A stretch of 64,000 bases of DNA, from NCBI GenBank assembly GCA_013368315.1, contig JAACJM010000307.1, positions 1 to 64,000 of the forward strand, given 5' to 3'. The notes below the pieces were generated by a model. The model ran no database searches. It saw only the letters and a program-made list of their open reading frames with translations, and was not told the origin of the DNA. The position numbers and the translations under genes are program-made. This DNA comes from Tetrapyrgos nigripes (taxonomy: Eukaryota; Basidiomycota; Agaricomycetes; Agaricales; Campanellaceae). Shown here piece after piece: positions 20,477 through 30,377 of the stretch; the first letter of the stretch is position 1; every line of letters begins with the position of its first letter.

Positions 20477-21077
20477 TGTAAGATCTATGCACTTCCCTAT
20501 ACTTCTTATACCTTTCCGATACTTTCCTATACTTCACTTTCCTGTACTTTCCAGTAGGGTCCTGTCTGGATCCTTTCCAGTAGGGTCCTTTCCAGATCCT
20601 TTCCAGTAGGATCCGATGACTTTCCAGTACAGTCTTACTTTCCATTACTTTCCTATCACTTTCTGATCATTCCTTCATTTCCGATTCATCTCCAATCCTA
20701 CTCCAATGTCTCCACTTCATATCCACAACTCCACTTTCCTTAGGAGGCGTTTCCCTTCACCTTCCCTTCACCTTTCCTTCTGTAGTTATATTACTCTTCA
20801 TTTCCGATCCTTTCCTATCTTATTCCTACACTTCCTGAAGTAGTACTTAAGCTAGCACATTTGTAGTAGATAGCTTAAGTGCAAAATTGACAAAGCTGGT
20901 CTCCTATCCTTCCTCGATGGTTCCCTAGAGCTTCCCAGTCTTTCTGACTGAAATCCCTATTTATCTTTATAAGCTCTTTCCTATCTGGATCCACTTGGAA
21001 TCCCCATCCAATCCACTCAAGACTTCCATCCGGGTCCTTGATGTCTCCTAGCATTGGGTATCCGCATGGACTTGACA
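20477..21077 (+). repeat. 5' LTR of the non-autonomous element
   Basis: 601 bp. Contains fewer copies of a 26-bp repeat (CCAGTAGGGTCCTTTCCAG...) than the 3' LTR, and a 10-bp perfect hairpin ACTTAAGCTA (20845-20854) with its complement at 20871-20880. Confidence 0.9.
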
Positions 21078-22602
21078 GTATTTTGCACTTCCTCCTTGAC
21101 TTGTCAATGACTGTTTGTATCGGAATTCCCACCTTTCCGGTCAAGCTCCAGTCGGAGTATTGAGTCTGTCCATAGGCTCTCCTCTTCCTTGCACACTGGT
21201 TATGCAGTGACCAAGTTTGCAATGTCCATTCCCACTGCTCCCTATGCCATCCTCGTATGCTTCACCTATGCACTTTCCATGCCCTGCACTTATTTTTTTG
21301 GCTCTGGAGCCTTCGGACACTCTTTACTTACTGTTTCCGACTTTTCCGAGCTTTTTTCCTTCTAGATTTACTGACCTTTATTTTGCCTAAAACTCCGGTT
21401 GTATTCCGAGTTTTTTGTGCCTTCCTGGGTCCATTCCTTTCCGGACCCTAGGATTTACTCCATTTCATTCCTGAAGTCTGATTACCCCAGGTTTCCGGAG
21501 TATTTCCGATTTTTTTTCTCTAATTTTAAAACATTTTTTTTACCATTACTATTCCGGACTTTCCGGTCATTTTTCCGGTCATTTTCCGATCCATTTTATG
21601 ACCTATATTCTTACCCCTCGCTTCCGGGCTTTCCGGAATATATTTCCGATTTTTTTCCGATTTTTTCCGGTTTTTATAGCATCTTTTTCACTGTTAATTT
21701 TTACCTTTCCCTCTGATGTCTTTCCTGACATCCCCTCCACATTCTTATCCCCTCTGGCCCAGTTCCTTTCCAAGACTTCCATGTCTTTCCTTTAGGAATT
21801 GACTGTGTGTTGTATTTTGGATCTCGTCACCCTTTCCCACTTAAACCCGTTGGTTTCCTGGGTTAAAGAAGACACTCCTTCCATTTCTTCACTTGTCATT
21901 TTCCTCAGCGCTTCTCCACTAGTTTGCACTTTGTATCTGTGGAATCCCTTGGTATCCGGTACTTTTCCAATGCCTCCTGGCTTTCCTGCCATTCCAACTC
22001 CTCTCTGGCTTTATGCCACTCCTACAGCTTCATCTGAGCTGCTTGCTGGTGCCACAACCCTCCTACATACATTCCGCTCTATTCCATATTTTTCCTTCTC
22101 CAATTCTTTCCAGTCCTTTTCCATGCCATTGCGCATTTTTTCCTTTCCATGTCGTTCCACTCCCTTCCCAACTTTTTCCGGTTTATTCCGCATTTTCGCT
22201 TTCCGGCTCTTTCCTTTTACTTCCCAAGTCATTCCACACTGTTCCAACCCCCTCCATTGCATTCCGCTTTTTTCCACTTTCCATAGCTTTCCACTTTCCA
22301 CATCTTTCCACATCCTTTCCACTCCATTCCACAATTTTCTGACTCTTTCCAGTCCATTCCACATTTTTGCTTTCCTGCTCTTCCTGCTCTATTCCGCATT
22401 TTTTTTTTCGACTTTCCAAGTCTTTCCACCCCATTCCACATTTTTACTTATAAATTTGCGACAAGACCATTTCCTTGTATTTCCTAACATTTTCCTATGC
22501 CTCTCGCGGGCTCAAGGCCTAAGAGGAGGATACTGTAAACCCTATGCATTTTCCCATACTTTCCTACACCTCTTGAGGGCTCGAGGCCTAAGAGGAGGAT
22601 AC
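21078..22602 (+). other. Interior of the non-autonomous LTR element
   Basis: Low-complexity pyrimidine-rich DNA with very frequent TTCC, TTTTCC and TTCCG. No gag or pol motif in any frame. Near 22500 and 22570 the pre-LTR tail (GAGGCCTAAGAGGAGGATACTG) occurs twice about 75 bp apart, so the 3' end of the interior contains a tail duplication. Confidence 0.7.
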
Positions 22603-23231
22603 TGTAAGATCTATGCACTTCCCTATACTTCTTATACCTTTCCGATACTTTCCTATACTTCACTTTCCTGTACTTTCCAGTAGGGTCCTGTCCAGATCCT
22701 TTCCAGTAGGGTCCTTTCCAGATCCTTTCCAGTAGGGTCCTTTCCAGATCCTTTCCAGTAGGGTCCTTTCCAGATCCTTTCCAGTAGGATCCGATGACTT
22801 TCCAGTACAGTCTTACTTTCCATTACTTTCCTATCACTTTCCGATCATTCCTTCATTTCTGATTCATCTCCAATCCTACTCCAACGTCTCCACTTCATAT
22901 CCACAACTCCACTTTCCTTAGGAGGCGTTTCCCTTCACCTTATATTACTCTTCATTTCCGATCCTTTCCTATCTTATTCCTACACTTCCCGAAGTAGTAC
23001 TTAAGCTAGCACATTTGTAGTAGATAGCTTAAGTGCAAAATTGACAAAGCTGGTCTCCTATCCTTCCTCGATGGTTCCCTAGAGCTTCCCAGTCTTTCCG
23101 ACTGAAATCCCTATTTATCTTTGTAAGCTCTTTCCTATCTGGATCCACTTGGAATCTCCATCCAATCCACTCAAGACTTCCATCCGGGTCCTTGATGTTT
23201 CCTAGCATTAGGTATCCGCATGGACTTGACA
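22603..23231 (+). repeat. 3' LTR of the non-autonomous element
   Basis: 629 bp; like the 5' LTR but with extra copies of the 26-bp repeat and without a short CCTTCC-rich stretch. Hairpin arms at 22999-23008 and 23025-23034. Confidence 0.9.
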
Positions 23232-23236
23232 CTACT

Positions 23237-23470
23237 ACACTGATTAATGTTGACCAACGTCGTAATCTTTCCAGTCACATCAGCATCAAGGCGAATCTAA
23301 CTGGCAAAGGAGGAGGCTTTCTCCTACGTGGTTCAGACGATGTCGTACAGTCCTATTCTTTACCCCAAGCACAGCACTACAGCCCCCATTTCAACATTGC
23401 TGGACCCTCAGGGTCAAGGTCCACGTTGACCTTGACGGCAATTCCACACATTTTAGGTTCTCACTTTTGA
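23237..23470 (+). pseudogene. RAD4: RAD4/XPC fragment, C-terminal piece
   Basis: Directly after the LTR element, the frame reads GKGGGFLLRGSDDVVQSYSL followed by PQAQH and ends with a stop at 23470. The GGGF..DDVVQ.Y.LP pattern is typical of the C-terminal tail of fungal Rad4. Because the BHD2/BHD3 part is missing between 20451 and here, the captured copy already had an internal deletion. Short and low-complexity, so less certain than the first piece. Confidence 0.45.
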
Positions 23471-23701
23471 CAATATCCCAGGTGTTCATCTTCATTCTCT
23501 GCTTCAAAAAATTATTTCATTACAATCATGTACTATTGCGAGTACTTGTATCTATTCTCAGCTCATTGATTTTGAAAAATATAGACAATTTAGACATGTA
23601 GCAACATGGCAGATGCTCCGAGTATCGTCAGGATGAGTGGGGATAAGTGGACCAACACTCCCAAATTACATCCTCCTTATTGCGCGAAAGTCTTGAGGGA
23701 A

Positions 23702-24480
23702 TTATTGCATGGACATCTGCGCCACTTTCAGCGCTTCGGTCATATCTTCAAGCATGGCAAGCCACTCCTCAGAGCTGTTGCGCCAGTCGTCCCCACTGAG
23801 ATATGCCAGGCCCTGACCCCACCATTTCATCCCTGCTACAATGGAATACCATCCATTCATTTCTGACTTGTTCAGCTCTTTCCGGGTATTACCTGAGGCT
23901 CAATTCAGTCCACCATGCTTGCATGCTTTGGGGAAATGTGCGAATGAATTTGAGTCCTATCGTGGGGCCTTTATAATGCGGGGGGAAACGGCCATGTTTG
24001 ATCCACTTGGAAATCTGGCTTGGTCTTCCATCGATGCCGAGAGTGCCCCCTGATTTCTTGAAACCATGAAGGCTCTCGAAACGAATCCATTCATTCCACA
24101 TTGCAGAGTACTCAGGGCCAAGATCGATGTTCACATAGGCAAAAGCTTCATTAAACCACATCTGGGCTTCTTCTGCAGGGATGGGATACTCTATAGCGTG
24201 AAGGATTGAGGATTCTCGATGAAAGGGTTCAGCGGCCTGTAAATGTTAATAAATCAGCATAGCGAGTGATTTCAAAGTGACTACTGACCGCTTCCAAGGT
24301 AGGATCGCTGACATGAGCAGTGAGAGTGGCACTAGCTTCAGTGCCATCTGCATCACCTTAGGTATTCTGGGGAAGTGGTGGGTAAGTGGGCGGTAAAAGC
24401 AGAAGGGAACAGAAAACCTACTGACTAGTATCAGGACTGGAAACTGCAGACACGCTGCGCCTTTGCTGTGTCAGATTCAT
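23702..24480 (-). pseudogene. Unknown agaricomycete Trp-rich family, copy 1
   Basis: Minus-strand gene with a possible start at 24480 (MNLTQQRRSVSAV) and stop at 23702. The conserved part reads WNEWIRFESLHGF, then GGTLGIDGRPSQISKWIKHG, then QAWWTELS, ELNKSEMNGWYSIVAGMKWW and WLAMLEDMTEAL. The order (GRPxxIxxWIK, WWxxLxP-like, xGWxxIVAGxxxWG, xWxxMxEDxxxxL) matches the second copy at 57066-59816 and a very abundant agaricomycete family of unknown function usually found in transposon-rich DNA. One single-base frameshift at about 23885 (after WWTELS) breaks this copy. Introns at about 24238-24287 and 24360-24420. No function assigned. Confidence 0.6.
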
Positions 24481-24713
24481 CTTTGAAGGTGTGCTTAAAG
24501 CGGGATTTTCAGGCTGTTTAGTGTGGAAGACATCAGTAGTGCACACCATCGAAACTGTTCGGTGACACCAACCTCATCTGAGTTAGTGCATTGGGCTTCA
24601 GTGGCCTTATCTTGGGTTTCAGTGGCCTTCGCTCTACCATAGACATTGCTGCCATCACCATTTACTTTCTGTAACGGCAGCATGTCAGAGATGTGTTGTG
24701 GCAAAGTCGGAGA

Positions 24714-25029
24714 CACTGGAGGCAAATCCCTGTAAATCATCTGCCATACAGAGGTATTACAGAGAGAAGAATTTTCCAGAGCAATGCTGTAAGACTGCTG
24801 TAAGACAAGTTGTATTACAGGGACATTTCAGAGGCCAAATCCCTGTATATCCAGTGCCCTACAGGTATTCTGCCTTGGATTACAGAAGTATTACAGAGAG
24901 AAGAAATTTTGGGAAAAATGCTGTAAGACTGCTGTAAGACAAGTTGGATTACAGGAACATTTCAGAGTGACATGGTGTCACAGTAATACATTAGGTAATA
25001 TGGCCAAGAAATACAGAAGTATTTCAGTG
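24714..25029. repeat. Left terminal arm of E2
   Basis: Reverse complement of the right arm, with two deletions relative to it. Holds several GTATTACAG motifs and two CTGTAAGACTGCTGTAAGAC blocks. Confidence 0.9.
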
Positions 25030-26478
25030 TGACAAAAGTGCGCAGGTTGTGTCCAGAGTGTGTGCAGGTTGCATCCAGAGTGCACGCGGGTTGCGTCCAG
25101 AGTGTGCGCAGATTGCGTCCAGGGTGCACACAGAGTGCGACCAGGGTGCACACAGGTTGCGTCCAGAGTGCACGCAGGTTGCGTCCAGAGTGCACGCAGG
25201 TTGCGTCCAGAGTGCACGCAGGTTGCGTCCAGAGTGCACGCAGGTTGCGTCCAGAGTGCACGCAGGTTGCGTCCAGAGTGCACGCAGGTTGCGTCCAGAG
25301 TGCACGCAGGTTGCGTCCAGAGTGCACGCAGGTTGCGTCCAGAGTGCACGCAGGTTGCGTCCAGAGTGCACGCAGGTTGCGTCCAGAGTGCACGCAGGTT
25401 GCGTCCAGAGTGCACGCAGGTTGCGTCCAGAGTGCACGCAGGTTGCGTCCAGAGTGCACGCAGGTTGCGTCCAGAGTGCACGCAGGTTGCGTCCAGAGTG
25501 CACGCAGGTTGCGTCCAGAGTGCACGCAGGTTGCGTCCAGAGTGCACGCAGGTTGCGTCCAGAGTGCACGCAGGTTGCGTCCAGAGTGCACGCAGGTTGC
25601 GTCCAGAGTGCACGCAGGTTGCGTCCAGAGTGCACGCAGGTTGCGTCCAGAGTGCACGCAGGTTGCGTCCAGAGTGCACGCAGGTTGCGTCCAGAGTGCA
25701 CGCAGGTTGCGTCCAGAGTGCACGCAGGTTGCGTCCAGAGTGCACGCAGGTTGCGTCCAGAGTGCACGCAGGTTGCGTCCAGAGTGCACGCAGGTTGCGT
25801 CCAGAGTGCACGCAGGTTGCGTCCAGAGTGCACGCAGGTTGCGTCCAGAGTGCACGCAGGTTGCGTCCAGAGTGCACGCAGGTTGCGTCCAGAGTGCACG
25901 CAGGTTGCGTCCAGAGTGCACGCAGGTTGCGTCCAGAGTGCACGCAGGTTGCGTCCAGAGTGCACGCAGGTTGCATCCAGAGTGCACGCAGGTTGCGTCC
26001 AGAGTGCGCACAGGTTGCGTCCAGAGTGCGCACAGGTTGCGTCCAGAGTGCGTGCAGAGTGCACACAGGTTGCGTCCAGAATGCGTGCAGGTTGCGTCCA
26101 GAGTGCACACAGGTTGCATCCAGAGTGCATGCAGGTTGCGTCCAGAGTGCGTGCAGAGTGCACACAGGTTGCGTCCAGAATGCGTGCAGGTTGCGTCCAG
26201 AGTGCACACAGGTTGTGTCCAGAGTGCGTGCAGGTTGCGTCCAGAGTGTGCGCAGATTGCGTCCAGGGTGCACACAGGTTACATCCAGAGTGCGCGCAGG
26301 TTGCGTCCAGAGTGCACGCAGGTTGCGCCCAGAGTGCGTCCAGAGTGTGCGCAGGTTGCGTCCAGAGTGTGCACAGGTTGCGTCCAGGGTGCGCACAGGT
26401 TGCGTCCAGGGGTCCAGGGTGCACACAGATTGTTTCCAGGGTGCGTCCAGAGTGCGTGCAAGTTGCGTCCAGAGTGCG
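25030..26478 (+). repeat. 22-bp minisatellite, forward array of E2
   Basis: About 66 units. From about 25161 to 25970 some 37 consecutive units are identical (CACGCAGGTTGCGTCCAGAG in phase), while units on both sides vary. This homogenised block contrasts with the scattered variation in E1. Confidence 0.95.
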
Positions 26479-26484
26479 CGCACC

Positions 26485-27375
26485 CTAGACGCAACCTGCA
26501 TGCACTCTGGACGCACCCTGGATGCAATCTGCGTGCACCCTGGACCTCTGGACGCAACCTGCGCACACCCTGGACACAACCTGCACACACTCTGGACGCA
26601 ACCTGCACGCACCCTGGACGCAACCTGCACGCACTCTGGGCGCAACTGGCGCGCACTCTGGACACAACCTGTGCGCACTCTGGCCGCAACCTGCATGCAC
26701 CCTGGACACAACCTGTGTGCACTCTGGACGCAACCTGCGTGCACTCTGGATGCAACCTGTGCGCACTCTGGACACAACCTGCGCACACTGTGGACGCAAC
26801 CTGCACGCACTCTGGACGCAACCTGTGCACACTCTGGAGGCAATCTGCATGCACCCTAGATGCAACCTGCACACACTCTGGACGCAACCTGCGTGCACCC
26901 TGGACGCAACCTGCGCGCACTCTGGACGCAACCTGCACGCACCCTGGACGCAACCTGCACGCACTCTGGGCGCAACCGGTGCGCACTCTGGACGCAACCT
27001 GCACGCACTCTAGATGCAACCTGCATGCACCCTGGATGCAACCTGCGCACACTCTGAATGCAACCTGCGTGCACTCTGGACGCAACCTGCGCGCAATCTG
27101 GACGCACCCTGGACGCACTCTGGATGCAACCTGCGCACACCCTGGATGCAACTTGCGCGCACTCTGGACGCAACCACACACCCTGCATGCATCGTGGACT
27201 CTCCCCTGGACGCAACCTGCGCGCACTCTGGATGCAACCTGCACGCAATCTGGACGCAACTTGCGCGCACTCTGGATGCACCCTGGACGCAATCTGCGTG
27301 CACCCTGGACTTCTGGACGCAACCTGCGCGCACTCTGGACACACCCTGCACACACCCTGGACGCAACCTGCGCAC
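26485..27375 (-). repeat. 22-bp minisatellite, inverted array of E2
   Basis: About 40 units in the opposite orientation, variable in sequence. Together with the forward array it forms a potential hairpin with arms of about 0.9 kb. Confidence 0.93.
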
Positions 27376-27794
27376 TTTTGTCACACTGAAATACTTCTGT
27401 ATGTCTTGGCTGTATTACCTAATGTATTACTGTGACACCATGTCACTCTGAAAATTTCCTGTAATCCAACTTGTCTTACAGCAGTCTTACAGCATTGCTC
27501 CCAAAATTTCTTCTCTCTGTAATACTTTTGTAATTCAAGGCAGAATACTTGTTGAATGGCTTGGTGTAAGTTTGCTGTAATCCCTATGTAGGGCACCGGA
27601 TATACAGGGATTTGGCCTCTGAAATGTCCCTGTAATACAACTTGTCTTACAGCAGTCTTACAGCATTGCTCTGGAAAATTCTTCTCTCTGTAATACCTCT
27701 GTAATACAAGGTGGATTACTTATTGAATGACTTGTTGTAAGGTCACTGTAATACCTCTGTATGGCAGATGATTTACAGGGATTTGCCTCCAGTC
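27376..27794. repeat. Right terminal arm of E2
   Basis: 419 bp, almost identical to 2816-3234 of E1. Confidence 0.92.
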
Positions 27795-28015
27795 AGAAGG
27801 GTAGCTACCGCATTATCGCTGTTAACAACCGATACACCACAGCACTGTGCGCTCTGCATAATAAATTCCGGGATATTTCAGTCAAAGTGATGCTGGTATG
27901 ATTGGGAAAAGCTCACCAAGAAATCCTTCAACGACTTCATTTCTAAATCCTTCAAACCTATTTCACGAGTGAGTTTTCGGTTTTCTCTGTAGTACTGGGT
28001 GTTTTGAGATCCTAG

Positions 28016-28444
28016 TCACTCCAACTCGTCATTATCAGCATCCTGGTGATGCTACTAATCAGTACACGCTACCTCTGCCAAGATTTTAGAAACGCACCTG
28101 TAGCTGCTGCATCTCATCTTCCAAATCCTTTTGTTGGTTCTCCAAATTTTGAACCTGGCGCTTCAGATCTTCTACCTCGCACTCCAGAACATCTATTTTG
28201 CTCTTTGACTGCTGTTCAGACAGTGTCAAGAATGTAACCTTCTCTGACAATTGCGCGATTTTTTCGTGAGCTTGGTCTAGCTCATGCTGGAACTCCAGCT
28301 GGCGCACTAGATGGCACACTAGACGGACTTTCTGAATAATAGTCAGAGCTGGCCACCGAGGAATAAGCTCCAGCAGATACGCACATTTGGGTCCTCATTT
28401 TCTGACTCTGACTCAACTTTGCGCTTGGCATTTGAAACGAACAT
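28016..28444 (-). CDS. Small coiled-coil protein, unknown
   Basis: Three exons: 28444-28385 (MFVSNAKRKVESESENEDPN), 28331-28098 and 28051-28016, joined through introns of 53 and 46 nt, in frame, about 109 residues. The middle exon is almost entirely heptad-like (KIAQLSEKVTFLTL, KIDVLECEVEDLKRQVQNLE) and should form a long coiled coil. The acidic C-terminus ends DADNDELE. It lies 220 bp from the right end of E2. Not recognised by family. The start could lie further upstream, since the frame stays open through QPFKLQD before the ATG. Confidence 0.5.
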
Positions 28445-29670
28445 GTCTTGAAGCTTGAAGGGTTGAGAGTGCGTCAATCACAGATCCCTGCCTCGAGTTT
28501 TATGAGAAGAAGAAGACAAAGCAAGGAAAGCAAGGAATTGTCCGAAAGACAATGCATTGTGACCATATTTGAAGAGAAGCGTGATCGCGTGGCGTTGACG
28601 CGTCTCACCCCACGGGTTAACTCCTCCTCGATATCAGTAATAACAGGTTGATAGAGGCGTATAGGGTGGTATAGGGAGGAGGAGGAGTGTTAGGGAACTT
28701 GATGCTTGGTGCTTAGTGGACGTCCTTTCTCGGATTTCTTCTTCCCACGTCCCTTCCTGTCAATCCCAGCGACGTTGGCGGGAACCAGCCTCACCTGTAT
28801 TCAGCAAAGCAAAGACACAATACCTCGAGATGATCCCTTACCATTGCCTTTGAGGCACTCCCAGCACCGCTAGTAGCTGCAGCTGGTTCATCCTCATCAA
28901 CTTACTTGCCCGCTACAGCTTTGTCACTGCTGCTCTCAGCAACGCTAGAAGCTTCTCGGTCTGCATCCTGTCCTTGAGGTGAGTTGGCTCTGCTTGCAGG
29001 AAAAACAGCCATTTATCTCTTTTGCTTGGTGCCGTAGGTGTTCCGTTGACAACAAATACAGGGACTTTGTTCGGGTTAGAGTGCAAGGCCTAGCGAGAGT
29101 ATGGGTGCAATTTGGATTCTGGAACGGGATGGATAGGAATTTGAATGCAACTGGGAGCGGGAAAATGAAAGGACTTCGGAATCAGCACTCCTCACAGGGC
29201 TTAGGGGGATATTGGTGCGCGTAGTTCAGTTCATTACAGCCCAACCATCCGAGTCTTATTTTCATGGTAATTCTAGGTTGTCACACTTCACAGTATCAGG
29301 TGTTCTCTCTGTTTGAGATCTTCATTCTCATTCTCATTCAAACAAGACAGTGCTGTGCGGCTATGCCATTCACAACCCCTGTCTTTCTTCCCGAATGTCA
29401 ATTCTTCTGGCCCCAATGAATAGACAGAAACGAGCACGAAAATCTACATGTAAAGCCACAGCTTCCCTACGAATTCCCAGTCAGCCAAGCTCTTGTCGTG
29501 AACCCAACGTCTCAACGAATACTGTGGATTCATTATGGTAAGTAAGGCTGGGCTTCAGGGAATGGATTTTGAGTATATGTACTATGCATCTGGTTGAATC
29601 CGCAGACAGTGGATACCACATTGAAGGAGTTTAGTGTTGATATGACTTTTGATGTATAGTAATCTGTGGT
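28445..29670. other. Mostly unassigned DNA with weak coding fragments
   Basis: A minus-strand fragment around 28980-28880 (DADREASSVAESSSDKAVAG) and a basic piece GIDRKGRGKKKSEKG near 28770-28730 may be exons of a decayed gene upstream of the coiled-coil gene. Plus-strand 29350-29541 is open but not recognised. No RNA gene or repeat seen. Confidence 0.3.
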
Positions 29671-29752
29671 GATGAGAATATGAGAGAAATGAATAGTAGT
29701 CTGTGGAGTTAAGAAATGAATAGGGAGGTGAATAGAGCGGCGATTTGTGACA
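29671..29752 (-). repeat. Truncated 3' LTR of element A
   Basis: Only about 82 bp match the 5' LTR (ATATGAGAGAAATGAATAG ... TTTGTGACA); the remaining ~340 bp are replaced by unrelated sequence to the left. Confidence 0.8.
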
Positions 29753-29753
29753 C

Positions 29754-30360
29754 TACCCCCCTCTTATGACGAGCTTCCACTGGAGCTCGTACGTCGTTGG
29801 GGATGTTCCAGAGCCCTGTTTCCCACCAGTGGTTGAGCCTTTTCTCCATCTCGTTATCAACTAATTGCTGTGAATTTTCATTGTCTGTGTCACAATCCCA
29901 TAGGGCCACGGGGGTGTGATGTCCCCAAGAGCCCCAACCGTCATTGCTGTGGGCAGTACCCCACCTGTTGCCCTTGTTGTCATTGGTTCTGTTCCACCAA
30001 TCGTTGTAATACCAGTCGTTTGGGTCATAGTTCCATGCAATGCAAACGAAGAGGTTGATTCCGTCTTCACGAGGGTCGTATGGGACCTTAGTCCCAGAGA
30101 ATGTGAGTGAAGTTTTGGGTGCGAACGAGAATGAGTTTTTGACGGTAGATGTGATGGGAGTAGACATGTTTTGTGTTATGGACGTAGTGGAGGTGGACGT
30201 TTTTGTTGAATCCATAGTCGAGCGTAGGCTTTTTAAGACCTTCGTGTCTGGACAGGTACCTTTTTTTGGTAATACTTTGACAGTGAATGCCGTTTATCGA
30301 ATGAGTGTCTGTTTCAATGTATGGTGACAGCAATGATGCATGGAAGACAGGGTGTATTCG
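29754..30360 (-). pseudogene. C-terminal tail of element A pol, Trp-rich
   Basis: After the integrase the usual [15 protein letters not shown] motif is present (about 30355-30310), but no chromodomain follows. Two overlapping frames are open instead; the one ending near 29755 is rich in Trp, Asn and Asp (WNYDPNDWYYNDWWNR, GWGSWGHHTPVALWDCD, HWWETGLWNIPND). Elements B and D carry a clear chromodomain at the equivalent place. Whether the Trp-rich segment was translated as part of Pol, or is a separate domain that replaced the chromodomain, cannot be decided here; C is truncated before this point. Confidence 0.4.
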
Positions 30361-30377
30361 CCAGGTCTCCGGTAATT

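Larger units (their letters stand above)
20477..23231 (+). mobile_element. Non-autonomous LTR element (2.75 kb, non-coding)
   Basis: Two LTRs (20477-21077, 22603-23231) around a 1525-bp interior, flanked by the perfect duplication CTACT (20472-20476, 23232-23236). LTRs run TGTAAGATC ... GGACTTGACA. A polypurine tract AAGAGGAGGATAC lies directly before the 3' LTR. The interior is a pyrimidine-rich, TTCC/TTCCG-rich stretch without coding domains. The tail before the 3' LTR (CTCGAGGCCTAAGAGG) is shared with autonomous-type element D (48625-48651), which suggests D-family proteins could have mobilised it. It splits the RAD4 fragment. Confidence 0.9.
24714..27794. mobile_element. E2: complete minisatellite-filled CACTG-type DNA transposon
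   Basis: 3081 bp from CACTGGAGG (24714) to CCTCCAGTC (27794; the last base is C where E1 has G), flanked by a 3-bp duplication AGA (24711-24713, 27795-27797). Order: left arm 24714-25029, forward 22-bp array to 26478, inverted array 26485-27375, right arm to 27794. The left arm lacks two internal blocks present in the right arm. No coding capacity beyond the repeat-derived open frames. CACTG ends and a 3-bp target duplication fit CACTA/EnSpm; the Tnp2-type transposase at 11539 belongs to that superfamily, but I cannot show that it recognised these ends. Confidence 0.88.

Noticed and set aside
21257..22683. Open frames in the interior of the non-autonomous LTR element
   Set aside because: They are low-complexity Phe/Ser/Pro- or Lys/Glu-rich translations of TTCC-rich DNA, without gag or pol motifs.
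25030..27375. CRISPR array
   Set aside because: Units are contiguous 22-bp repeats with no spacers, in a fungal genome and inside a transposon.
24978..27451. Long repeat-encoded proteins in the E2 array
   Set aside because: Same reason as for E1. Openness on both strands and in every frame is expected from the repeat composition.
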